DNA of 64,000 bases from contig OX485803.1 of the NCBI GenBank assembly GCA_950295325.1, positions 2,976,001-3,040,000 on the forward strand, in the 5' to 3' direction. How positions within the stretch are numbered: position 1 is the first letter of the stretch; each line of letters opens with the position of its first letter. This document shows, one piece after another, positions 32,769-44,231 of the stretch. Position numbers and translations under genes: made by a program. The stretch is from Polytrichum commune. Its lineage: Eukaryota > Streptophyta > Polytrichopsida > Polytrichales > Polytrichaceae. The notes below the pieces were generated by a model that worked only from the letters and a program-made list of their open reading frames with translations, was not told where the DNA came from and did not search any database.

Positions 32769-35249
32769 AAAGAAGGAATGAACCCTATCAATTCATCCCT
32801 CGTTGGGGGACTTATGTATAGTCTACCATCAAATGTGGTTTTGATGGTGTTGCATAACACAACTCAACGACGCAAGCCCTCATAATATAACAGTGGGATG
32901 TTGGGAGTTCACTCTAAATCCGAGTCTCCCTGCACAACTTTCCCAGCACCCACTTGTTATATTTCAAAAACCCCACAGAACAAAAGACTACACAATAAGT
33001 AATGTTATGTGGGTTTTCACGAGATTCACAACGACCATAACTCAAATCAAAGATGAAGATCCGATTTGCTATTGTGACACAAACTTCATGGTGTAGACCG
33101 AATCGGTAGAAGTTGGAACACATGGGAAACGAACCAAACAACACATCATAAATACGTCAACGTGCATGCATGCAGATCCTGGAGAAGGCCCTGCAATTAT
33201 GTTCGCTACTCAATGCCATATATGCCTCACCTGCAAAGCACATGAGGTACACGGATGGAGCTTAGGGAGTAATTAAGTTATATAGAGAGCGGGCAAGGTA
33301 GTAGTATCATGACTATGTTACTTTCCCCTCAATTTCCTTTTCGAGGCGAGTATCATAAGATAGTCCTCCAACTTACTATCATCGATCGCACGGCCACTGC
33401 CCCGAGGTACAAAAGCCTAAGCTCATATAGCATCTCAGCTCACATTGTTATTGGCTCTAGCTACCCACCCCGCTCTTCATTATTTCATTGGCATCTTATG
33501 TCCATAACTTTGTCCTTGAATGACCGCGTCCATATAAGCCGACGAGAGCGGTGAGTGGATGAAATTGTCTTGCACAAGTGACTTTAGAATCGATCGGTTG
33601 TCATTTCTAAGTGTCTTTTTTCCCCCACTCTATGCGAGAGCCTACTCTATCGAGGGTACACAAGAGCAAAGGAAAGAAAGATAATGAAAATCGAAACTCC
33701 CTTCATGAGTCGGCGATTCTTTGTGTTGCTAGGCGAGTAACATGTTTTATGCTTGGGATGATTCTATACGCAACGGGAGTATATTTCATAGAAAGGTGTT
33801 GATCATGTGCTATGAGCAAGCATTGTAGGGATCACGTGATATTAAGCTTACCACTATATTGCATGGATGGGTTCGCAGCCGACAAAGTTCATGCATTAGT
33901 AATACAAATTTGTAGGTTTTATATTCACCTAGCAGAGGGGAACTACCATAGGCACATAGCCGGTTTTGGATGTTTACATCCTTAAATAGATGATGGATTA
34001 TTTGAGGAAATGTGAGTATGTTTTGACGGGTGAGCTTTTAGTTATTTATATAATTACCCAAATATTGCAAAATTTCCACTCTACTTTTCAAGTATCTTGT
34101 AAAGCCAAGCAACCTTTCAAGTTTCCCTAACTTCTAGATTTCCAATTATCTTTCAAAGTCAAGCAACCTTTCTAGTTTGCCTAACTTCTACTTTTGGAGT
34201 CCAAGTATTTTGATGTTTCTATTTTCTAAACGCTTTGGTCTCAAAAGGGTTAATTCTAGGTAGCTTCTAAGGGGTCTTCGAAAGGTCGTAGAGGAGGGAC
34301 TTCAAAAGTCTTTGATGGGGGTCTTCAAAGACTTCAAAAGTCTTTAAGAGTATAAGCTCCCGATAAGTCTTCGCGACGCTCACGAGAGATGTTGATGTTG
34401 AATGAGGTGCTTTAGGTGCCCTATATGCCTTCTTTATATAGTATTTAATATCTATGGGAGCTCGGGAACAAAGCATGGGAGCCCGGAAATGAGGCAATGC
34501 CCAGGGAACGGGCATGGGAGCCGCAAGTACGAAAACAATTGGGAATGGAGCAAAGGATGAACAAGTGTGGATGGCTAAGATGCCTGGATATCAAATACTA
34601 GCTTCCTTGTTTTGGAGGCTCCTATAGCGTTCCCCATATGTTTGGAACTATGTCTCTCTATCCTTTGGCTTCTTGGCATCTCCTCTTTGCAAGCTCCTAA
34701 CTCCTCCTTAGCTTCTCCTTATATCTCACGGTTCCTAGTTCCTCTTGTGGTTTCTACCTATGTGGGGGGCATGTTGTTAGTCAACTATCATAACACATAA
34801 TTGATTCCACTAGCTGATGTTCAACATATATATATATCCCCAAGCTAAATAGTGTGGCCATGATTTTAGCTAGCTTTTAATTTAGGTAGATCATTTCAAT
34901 TAATTTATACTATATTATTTTCCATAGAAAATATTATAGTAATTTTTTATGAATGGTTATTGAAGTTATTTGTGTGGTTGCTATAATGTGCAGAATGATA
35001 TATGGTACTATAACTGAAAAGTTTTGTGGAACGAAATCAAACAAAACCCAAGTGTAGGGTATAAGGCAATGGATATGCTTGAATATTTTAGAAATTTATT
35101 GCGAAAAAAAATTAAGGTGCTCAAAAGGCCGAGCTACAATGAAACATGATTCCAAATATTTGCAATAATTATAATATACATGGCATCAAATAATTTTGAA
35201 ATAAATCGAATCAATGACATTTTGAAATATGAGTAGGATCCCAAAGTTA
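32769..35249. other. No gene; minor repeats
   Basis: About 33050-33150 shares GGTAGAAGTTGG and ACATGGGAAACGAACCAAA with the right part of family H. About 34093-34190 is a ~54-bp tandem duplication (AAGCAACCTTTCAAGTTTCC and AAGCAACCTTTCTAGTTTGC). The rest shows nothing. Confidence 0.45.
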
Positions 35250-35741
35250 TTAAAACTCAAAACAAATTAAATGTACAAACATATGAGTGTTCTCATATAA
35301 TTCCCTTATGAGAAAATGAATCAACAACTCTGTTATAACCATGAAATCATCAAACAATGCATTTCTTAAGGCCTCCTCCACTAAACTTATCCCATGCCCC
35401 TCTTTGTGTGGATGTCTTTGTCTAAGTAATCCAATGTGAGGGTCCATATTGCCATTTGGTCTTCCACATGGTGCTTCACCCATGAGTTGACAAAAATTGT
35501 GCAATACACAACACACATACACAATTTTTGGAAGTTTCTTAACTAAACATATAGCCGATTTGAAAATGCACTATAGAAGCTTGAGCAACCCAAAAGCTGT
35601 TTTTTTTTTTTTTTTTTAAATGTCGACCATTCATTTTCTTTTCAACTTTTATTTTTTCCTAGTCACCATAAGAGGGTTTAAATTTCTAAACATATAATCC
35701 CTAAGAGGATACCCAAAGTTTGCTAGAAAATAAGGATGCAC
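35250..35741 (-). pseudogene. Dead Harbinger-type transposase fragment
   Basis: Minus-strand translation gives, in order, VHPYFLANFGYPLRDYMF (the VxDxGYPL block, with Asn where the second catalytic Asp belongs), AFGLLKLL-stop-CIFKSAI (the VERAFGxLK block) and KIVYVCCVLHNFCQ (the CCVLHN block). A run of 18 T (35600-35617) replaces the codons just before AFGLLK, so the catalytic Glu is lost. Frameshifts and stops separate the blocks. The sequence differs clearly from the intact transposase at 24602-26320, so it comes from another, older lineage of the same superfamily. Confidence 0.8.
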
Positions 35742-37224
35742 TTCATGGCCTTAGACTAACACAACAAGCTCTTTTAGGATTTCACGCTCCCATAGCTTAT
35801 CATATATTGATGAACTTTGGAATTTACCTTCCACCAGCTGCTCCCCTAGAGATATTGCAACAAGCATTCCAAAATAATTTGTTTATGTCACACACAACTT
35901 GGTAGTCCACACATAAATTGAAAATGGTCGATTATATCTTACAACCCCCCCCCCACCCACCCCTGTTGGTATAACAATGTACGAGAAAATATTTTTCACT
36001 TGTCAAACAAAACATCCATAGTAATGTCCATATATTTTCAAATTGTGGATGCGCCTACACAAAACATGTTAGTCATAAAGTTGGCAAAATATCATGCGCC
36101 AACCTGTAAATTACTAATCCTACAACCTTATGTATAGGAAGGGGCTCCCACACAAACATCAAAACCTTCGACATCATCCATGTCTTGATTCCATTAACTA
36201 GATATTGGAATGACAAAAAAAAATCACACTACATGCTTCTCTATAGTTTTGATCTTAAATATCAGGATCGTGATGCCAAACATCACCTTCAAAGACATCG
36301 AAATGAATGTGTTGTTGAAGCTCTTTCCACCAACTGCACCGGGGTTTGCAAGGCACATGCACCAACATAGCAAACATTATAGGCAAAGAGGAATATTCAA
36401 TGTCGGGGTCTCCACCCTCCCCCCCCCCCCCCCTTCCTACACCATTTTACATGGTCAAAGCAAACACATTTTTATGAAAATAACATCAATGTCAATGGTC
36501 TCCATTGTAACAAATTCTCAACAACCAAATTGTATATGCGATCTATAATCCAACTAAGGTATTGGGAGTAAGAAAGAATGTATCACAATATAACAATTGT
36601 TATAAATTAAAGGTAACCACACTTTATTTAATTGCGCATTACCTTAAAATATGTTGGCACAAACATCCATACATAAGGGTTTGGATTTAAAAGTGTTTTA
36701 ATGGTTGTGTTGGTGCCATGTGACATTATTTTGTAACAAACATAGTAGGTTGGGATTAAACTTTTGATGATGCATCACAATACACGTTAAGTTAATAAAC
36801 TCAAGATTTAAGAAAATTACAGTTCTTTTAGAATTTTTTGTTTTAGAGTTGAATACCTATGTTATGCGGGTATTAGTTGGTACGTTTTGTTTGTTCTTCA
36901 ACTTCCGCCAATTTGGGTTAGAGGAAAAAACACTACCCTACATATTGTATATATATTATTATTTGGTAAAATAGCTCAATTTTGGTGTTTGGACATAATA
37001 GAGCATTAACATCGTTACTTGGCAGAAAATTACAAAAACCTTCAAACTATGAAACATTGTGTGTCACCAAATTGTAAGTGCCACTACATTCAATATTGAA
37101 CATAGTATTGCCTTGGCACATGTATGGAAAAACCATTACCGATTCTCCAAACCGGATTGAGAATTAGCCCTCCTTATATTCAATAATAGACTGCAAAGTG
37201 CATGTTAGTTGATAGTTCAATTAG
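35742..37224. other. No clear gene; C10 and C15 runs
   Basis: The stretch to about 36500 could be the eroded upstream half of the dead transposase, but no block was recognised. C10 lies at 35945-35954 and C15 at 36419-36433. 36540-37224 is AT-rich and featureless. Confidence 0.4.
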
Positions 37225-37497
37225 GTAAATAACTCCACGTTAAAAGAGATTGGACCACGTCTTCATATATTACTAACTATTATAAATTCAGTGGTGAACA
37301 CAATTGGGGACATGTGTATTGAGTTCAAAAATCAACACACGTGCACTTTTGATAATCATAACTAAATTAAACGAGGCCTTATTTTCAATTCGGCTTTTGC
37401 ATGTGTTTCATTATAAATTTGCTAATACAATATGAGTTTTGTTATGTGAATCTAAACAATAGAAGTTGGAGAACATGAAAATGAACCAAATAGCACC
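37225..37497 (+). repeat. Dispersed repeat family H, right part
   Basis: It matches 62495-62805: ATTGGACCACGTCTT, GTGAACACAATTGGG, ACATGTGTATT, AATCAACACACGTGCACTTT, TTGCTAATACAA and AGAAGTTGGAGAACATGAAA. Non-coding. Confidence 0.65.
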
Positions 37498-37972
37498 CAC
37501 ATACCTTAAAGCCTAGTAAAACAAACTTGGCCCACTTAACTCTTCCGTTGCCTGGTTGTTGGTGGCAACGGCATGTGCCCATGTCAACCGTTTTCAACAT
37601 TGGCAGGGCAAAGCTCCACAATTGTAATGCCCTTGTCCTCACATGCCAGGGCTAATAGAAGATGAGCTTTCCATATGTTAAGTTTAATATGAGTGGGGAT
37701 GTGTAGTGAAGTCATGGGGTGGTGTCCTAGTACTTCCCCCACTCCCAAGGCCACTGCGGTTAATCCTAGTGGATACATTTGGCCTCCTTAATTACCCGAA
37801 CCGATAACATCCATTATTGAACTCATGCATGAAGAGGTCCAAGACGTAGAAGCCCCAAGCGGTAATGGTGGCTAAAGGGGAGTTGTGGGCATAGACCTAA
37901 ACCAAAGGTCAACTGACTATAGGCCTTGAACCCCGACCGAAGGGGTTTATAGTCTGCATTGGTTGGCATCAG
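37498..37972. other. No gene seen
   Basis: No motif recognised; short minus-strand frames at 37442-37778 are unsupported. Confidence 0.5.
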
Positions 37973-38192
37973 TGATCGGGGAGATTTTTGGGCATAATTG
38001 GTTAAGATCCTAGCATTTGCAAGTGCAACCGGTTACATGTTGACATCCTCCAGTTTTCCTTTATTAAATTGGGGCATATTCTATAGATTCCTCCAAAATG
38101 ATCGGTAATTTTCATGCAGTCTTGAACTTCAACCGGTTATTTCTTAAACTCAACCAGTTCATTTGTAACTAACTGCCGGTTCTCCCCGATCA
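37973..38192 (+). mobile_element. MITE family D, copy 4 (cleanest ends)
   Basis: It starts TGATCGGGGAGA and ends TCTCCCCGATCA, an exact 12-bp inverted repeat. The interior closely follows 8020-8243. It ends 13 bp before the left LINE flank repeat. Confidence 0.8.
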
Positions 38193-38205
38193 TAGGTTGG
38201 CATAG

Positions 38206-38601
38206 GCCATGCACTCTACATTTAGGTTTTGAGGGATCAAGGTTGATGTTTGGGTTGCCATTGGTTGTGCGTGATTGGCAACATCACAAATCCATTGAGT
38301 CCCATCAAACAACCACCATTGATACACAACCAATAGTCAATTGTGGGTTTGGATTGTGACTTGTATGCAAGGAAGAGCTTTTCCTCCCAATCTTACAGTT
38401 GATTCAATGTTCATCATGAAAACTTTTGACCTGCCGAACGGGTTTCAATAAACAAGTGGAAATTGTTAAATCTTCAAGAAAAAAATACTAAAAAAATACA
38501 ATCAAATTTGTGAAATGTTGGAACTAATTTTTGACAAATTACTTATCTGGCACAAATGTATTTTATTGGCCCCAATATGCCTACATGAAGATCTCACCAA
38601 A
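38206..38601 (+). repeat. Left direct repeat flanking the LINE (396 bp)
   Basis: It starts GCCATGCACTCTACAT and ends GAAGATCTCACCAAA. It repeats at 40061-40440 with scattered substitutions and one 15-bp indel (AAAACTTTTGACCTG is present only here, about 38417-38431). Confidence 0.95.
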
Positions 38602-40060
38602 GAAAAGAAAAGAAAAAATAACGCCCGTACCATGTACCAGCATGAATGTGAGCCCGTTGACCCGATACTAATCATGTTACCCATGATGCAGTATGGGGCG
38701 TTATGCCTCTTTGGCAGGTGGGCTCCGGTGGTGTAATTTTAGTCAGCTTCCCTTTAGGGAGGGGGGGCAGGGGTTTGTTTATTATCAAGTATCCTTTTGT
38801 TTAGGACTAGGTAGGTGAGGTATTTGATGGCATTCTGGTGTAAATTTTTTATGAGTGTTTTCATGCTAGACTTTGGGAGTTTAAGTTCGTTGAGTTGTTC
38901 GATAGAGTGTTCATGAATGGCCCCTCTTACTCCAGTAGTGATTGTGATGAGGGGGTTGATTTTCCATCCGTTATTTTGTATATTGTAGATTAGTGGATCA
39001 TGTTTGGTGTGTTTGTGTGTTTTGGCTTGTTTTGGGAATCTATCGTGCCAGTATGTGAATTCGATGAATTGTACTGTGTATTTTACGGAGGGTGAGATAG
39101 GTGTTTGTATTTGGTTGGGGGCGCCAAGTATACAAAGGATGTCAGGTCTTAATTTGGCTTGGCATTGACAAGGTTGTTGGGGGCATGTGCACTTGAGGAG
39201 CCATTTTGAGACTGTTGGGTCTGGGGGTTGGTTGTTTAAGTTGCCAGCGTTTGTCAAAGTGTAGAATCTGGTAGTTTTGTTGGCTTGCAATGTTTGGGTA
39301 ATGAGGTGTGTTGTTTTGTTGTGTCTTGCTATTCTTAATCCCTTTAGATACGGGTGTTCACATGTTGATAATAGGTGAGGCCACGTGTCTTTGTCATTGT
39401 TGCGACATAGTGTGCAATTTGGATTTGGATATTTGAGGGGCCAGAAAATATTTTTCCTATGGTTACCCATGTATTGGGCGAATCTAAATTTTAGACTTTG
39501 GGTGATTTGGGTGTCCGGTACATTTACATTCTTCCAAAAATGGTTGGAGAGTTTTTGGTTGATTTGTTTGTTTGAGAGCCTTTTGTCGACATATGGGAAC
39601 TTCCTTTTGGCTAATGCGGCTTCGTAGTTTTCATGTGTTTTTGTTATGAATGTGCCTAAGTTGCGTATGGCTCCATCATGTGTGGTTGTTGGGCAACTTG
39701 CTAGTCAGTAGGGGGTAGTGTGAGCTATGTGTATGTGTGGGGTCTTGTCTGGTTTTTCTTTCAGTGTTCCTTCGTTGGCTAGTGTGTCTGCTATTTCGTT
39801 GCCATTAATGGATGTGTGCGCTCTTACTTTATGTATGTGAATCATGTGTGGGGTCCAATATATTTGTCGTACGATGGCTGCTATGAGTAGTTTATCTGGG
39901 TGATGATGTTGGGATGTTAGATGTTGTATGTGATTATTAATTAAGTATATGTTGTTAAGGCTATCTGTGAATATGTATGTATCCTGTTGTGTGTTTTGTA
40001 TATTTTGGATGGCAATGAGTATTGCGTTGAGCTCAACTCTTAAGATATTTGGGTGTCCAT
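38602..40060 (-). mobile_element. 5'-truncated LINE (non-LTR retrotransposon)
   Basis: A 1459-bp minus-strand insertion carrying the C-terminal part of ORF2 and the 3' UTR. Its 3' end in sense orientation is GGGCGTTATTTTTTC followed by TTTTC repeats, also seen at 8850-9150. The 5' end is cut within the RNase H domain. Direct repeats of 396 and 380 bp abut both ends exactly. A third, more decayed copy lies at 49650-50320. Confidence 0.92.
38754..40056 (-). pseudogene. LINE ORF2 C-terminus: RNase H plus CCHC knuckle
   Basis: One frame is open for about 434 codons apart from a single TGA at 39705-39707. The upstream part is an RNase HI domain: RVELNAILIAIQN (catalytic Glu), YIFTDSLNNIYLI (catalytic Asp) and HTSINGNEIADTLANEGT (His, and final Asp in NEIAD). 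The first catalytic Asp is missing because of 5' truncation. After the stop, the same frame continues through KFRFAQYMGNHRKNIF to a zinc knuckle CTLC-x9-H-x4-C (C19, C22, H32, C37 counted from the ATG at 39470), then a 200-residue tail ending at 38754. RNase H removes template RNA during target-primed reverse transcription. The RT and endonuclease are absent, so the copy is dead. Confidence 0.88.
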
Positions 40061-40440
40061 GCCATGCACTCTACATATAGGTTCTGAGGGATCAAGGTTG
40101 ATGTTTGGGTTGCCATTGGTTGTGCGTGATTGGCAACATCACAAATCTATTGAGTCCCATCAAACAACCACCGTTGATACGCAACCAATAGTCAATTGTG
40201 GGTTTGGATTGTGACTTGGTCACAAGGAAGAGCTTTTCCTCCCAATCTTACAGTTGATTCAATGTTCATCATGCCGAACGGGTTTCAATAAACAAGTGGA
40301 AATTGTTAAATCTTCAAGAAAAAAATACTAAAAAAATAAAATAAAATTTGTGAAATGTTGGAACTAATTTTGACAAATTACTCATATGGCACAAATGTAT
40401 TTTATTCGCCCCAATATGCCTACATGAAGATCTCACCAAA
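40061..40440 (+). repeat. Right direct repeat flanking the LINE (380 bp)
   Basis: Copy of 38206-38601. It begins exactly where the LINE 5' end stops and lacks the 15-bp insert of the left copy. The sequence right of 40440 (TTATGTGAGG) is unique, as expected if this is a target-site duplication. Confidence 0.95.
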
Positions 40441-42540
40441 TTATGTGAGGACTCCAGCTGTATGGATGTGATCTTTAAATCAATACCAACAAGTTCAATT
40501 AAACATTGTTCATGAATATGTGATGAAGTTTAGCCTTTGGGGTTAATAAAACACACACACACACACACACATTCTTAATAAGTTGAAACTTGGTTCAAAA
40601 TCAACACTATAAATAAAGACATGGATTTACTGCACATATCATAAACTAGCTCATGGGCTACATATTACCTGATTTTTCCACCCATTTTCATTCCTCTTTG
40701 AACAATAGTGAGTCAAAACAAGAGTTTTAGGCAATCATCAACGAATCCATTAGGTAGAGCCTCCCTTGATAAATAGAATAAAAATTAATGTCAATGTTTT
40801 TTTTGGGGGTCCATTGGTGTGAATGGGGAGCCCATTTTTCTTTATCATGATCATGTTTTAGCAAGCTTCAAGGTATGATTACTCCCTTCCTTTTAGGAGT
40901 TGGGCTCTTTTGCAGAGCCTAGTCAACTTTTGCAAGAACGTAAGGTGTTTCATGGATATTTGGTGTATATATTTCATGAGCTTTTGGATGTCCTTTGAAG
41001 GTATGTCGAGATTCTTAAGTGCTTTTATTTAATGTTTCGTTGAACCTCTCATGAGTAAGAGGCACCTTGTTTACCCCTGAAGCCTCGGCCTTCAAGTTTG
41101 GTAGCTTGGACCATAAATATATTATTGACAAGTGATCATGACCACCACTTTATATCCTTTCATGAATTGAGAAATGAATGGTGGCCCCGCTTTATTTTTT
41201 AAATATCACCATAAATAAGAGGGAGCGTGTCAAAAAATGAATGAAAGAAGTGACATGATATCCTAGATGTTCATAAATGGATAACGTTTGATGATCACCT
41301 AGATTGTACGGCGTAAGAAACTGAATAAATTACCTCATTAAAAAAAGGTGATCATGTCAATATATATAAAGTTATATTTCATCCTAGTAATGTATATTTT
41401 GATAGTAAAACTTACACATATCCATGTATTTGTTAGTTTTAATATCATTTGAAACACCATGTCCCGTGACCACGGCTTCAAGAAAGTGACCGTGAAATTC
41501 TCTTGCTCGTGGCCTTTGGACCACACACCATGGCCATGAGAAACCCTAGGTCATTTTTCCCACACGGCCCTTAATTCAAAACAATGAATGCTGCCAGTGT
41601 CACTAGATTACTGGCGCCATATCATCACCAATCATATCTGATCTGGCAGTGATGTGGCATCCATGACTGGTGAAGAATGTAGTTAATATCATTTTCATTA
41701 CCACTGGTGGCGAGTCATTCAAGCTGAATGTTTTATTTTTAATATTGATATTGATATTGATAATTCCTGTTAGAATAACTACACTAAATTTGATAACTAT
41801 GGTAGGTTTTCGGATGGCACTTCTTATGAAAAAGTGAACAAATTTTGTCATGGATGATGGGTGAGTTCATCCATTGCCCAAATCCCCACCATCTCTTGTC
41901 AGCAACTGGTGATGAAATATTATCATGGATAATTGAAATTTGGATGAAACATCACTTGGTAAGTGACAGTAATTTCAACATTGTATATCTATAATCCCCC
42001 CCAAAAAACTTACAAGGAATGACAAATAATGTTGAGTCAACAATTAGTGTTGGTGACACTACGCCACAGTCTACAAGTAGTATTGAGCAAGACAATTAGG
42101 TGACACTAAATATCATATTTAGTGACAACAATACTAAGATATGTACAGGCTCAAACCGTATGATGGATGAGTCAGAATAAAACACACAACGTGAGATAGA
42201 TCTATGCATAAAAGATCACTTAAGGTCCTGAGGGCTTAAAGCATTGCAATTTCAAGCAAGGTAGATAGCTTGGATTTTTTTTCAAAATAATTCATAGATT
42301 AGCAAGTCAATACAGAGTCTACAAAAATAGTACTAAAAAAAAAGTTTACATGTAACCTACGTATTTGCAAAGTTGTCTTAAGGAAAGAGCCTTTTACTAT
42401 CAACTATGGGGATTTGTTGATGTTGGGATAGTAAGTGAGAAACATAAATTTTGGTCTTATTATGGGTGAGGATCTTCTATTAAATGAAGGTGTTGTCCCC
42501 CTTTTGTGGATCACTTTTTACACCACCACGTTGAGTGGAT
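40441..42540. other. No gene; (AC)n and a short palindromic repeat
   Basis: (AC)10 at 40551-40570. About 40801-40930 resembles 8620-8690. A palindrome at 42104-42124 (CACTAAATAT, C, ATATTTAGTG) is the terminus of family C fused head to head. The remainder shows nothing. Confidence 0.45.
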
Positions 42541-42544
42541 AGAT

Positions 42545-42730
42545 CCCTAATTAACAATTATGTTTTTATCAAGTAAAGATGTTAATGTTCTATAATGACC
42601 AAACAACCAATGTGATATTTGTTGGCCAAAAAATGAGAAATGTTGTATATAGTTGTAGGATTGCGCAATTTCAAATAGTAGTGACACAAAATGCAATATT
42701 TAGTGTAGTAGTGTATAGTATACCTCTATG
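42545..42730 (+). repeat. Dispersed repeat family E, copy 4
   Basis: It contains TTCTATAATGACCAAACAACC, ATTTGTTGGCC and CAATATTTAGTGTAG, like 3655-3795. It is closer to that copy than to 9650 or 20712. Confidence 0.55.
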
Positions 42731-42744
42731 TATTGGCAATTTGA

Positions 42745-44231
42745 TTAATATATAAAATTGTGCACCAAAAACCTCGACAAGGCAACACCACAAGCTACCG
42801 CATCACCCGTTACATATGTATAAGCTTTATTTATTGAAAATGTACAAAATGAGGCTAAGAAAGCGTCTTTCACGTTGCCTCCATGAAGGCCCTTGACATG
42901 TATATAGAGGGGAACAACTGTAGAGTCAACACCGATGATGGTAATGGTAGTCGTGCCACACCGGTTTGCAATGTCCGGGTCGGCCAAGGCATTTGTGGTA
43001 GTCCTGTCAACATACTCAAAAATCATTGAACGCCGACTCTGTAGCGCAGCCACTTCCGAAGTGCCACCCGCGGTTGTCGACCCCTACCACCATAAGGAAT
43101 GTCACCTTTGGCGACACCAACTCGTAGGTCCTCTTCAAGCCATCCATGTTGTATATGTTGGAGAGGCACAATCTTTGCCATCACCTTCCAATGGAACCTT
43201 ATTGTCATTGTGCAATGTGAGGTTGATATCTCTCCCCTCCACCCTATGATCAAGAGTGAATTGTTTGGCATTCAAGTACCTCATGTTGGAGACTCTAGTG
43301 ATAGTATTTAAAAACACTTTTTGAAATGTCCTTCACTTTGATATCACGAGCATTCATCATTATCCTCCAATTGAAAGCAACCTTCTTAACATCCATCATG
43401 GCAAACATCAAAGGAATCACCCACGTAGAATTTAAATAAAATAATGTGTCATGGAGGCTCACAACCGAATGTTTCTTCATGCAAAATTTTATTGATGAGC
43501 CCTTTGAAAAATGTTGCTATAAGACAAATTCACTCGATTCTTGGGTCACCTACCTTGCGAAATTTTGCATACTCAAATTACCCTTCATTCATATGGTTCA
43601 AAGACATTTCGTGATGCACAACCTCAAAGTGCTCCTCCTCATTGTCCTTCATGCAATACCCAACCAAGAGCAAAAATATATGCACTCCCTTGACTCTCCA
43701 CTTCTTACAAACGGCAACATGCCATGTTGGAGGATTTCGATCCCATCCCAAAGCCACCTTTATTTACTTTGTTCAAGACAAGTAAACTATTGAACTACTC
43801 TTGACCACCATGTGGAATTGTTTGTGAATGAATTCACCTCCCCTTTAATTGAGTACACTCCAACAATACAATATTCCTCAATGAACCTTTTCAAATTCAC
43901 CAAAAGTTTAATATCATTGTCCCCACACCCCACCGCCTCCCAATTGCAATAGTCACAATTGTACTCCTTTGCATGAGCATGGGCTATTGCTCTCATTTTG
44001 GGAGGCATCTCAAAATCAACCCTACAAGAAATCCCCAAGCATAACCACCATGATACAATACACATCGAAATTTACAAAAAAATAAAAAATAAAAAATCCA
44101 AGCACAATTGCCAAAGCAGACACCTTACAATTCAACGCCAAAGTTAGGCCATAGCATACACTGCTATGAGCTATGAAAGTTGCAAAGTGACGCTGAAGCC
44201 ACCATGGGTCACCCATTAACAATGTTGTCAC
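42745..44231 (-). pseudogene. Unrecognised decayed protein-coding region
   Basis: Consecutive minus-strand frames give segments with real protein character. From 5' to 3' they are: about 43995-43810 with MPPKMRAIAHAHAKEYNCDY (a Cys-x2-Cys near CDYCNWE); 43480-43295 with YLNSTWVIPLMFAMMDVKKV and NWRIMMNARDIKVKDISKSV; 43317-43135 with VSNMRYLNAKQFTLDHRVEG and RDINLTLHNDNKVPLEGD; and 43053-42745 with MIFEYVDRTTTNALADPDIA and TTITIIGVDSTVVPLYIHVK. Frameshifts and stops separate them. No family was recognised. It could be a degenerate host gene with introns or an unfamiliar transposon ORF. Confidence 0.4.

Noticed and set aside
40551-40570. (AC)n and (CT)n runs as regulatory sites
   Set aside because: Simple microsatellites; nothing nearby indicates a promoter or gene they would serve.
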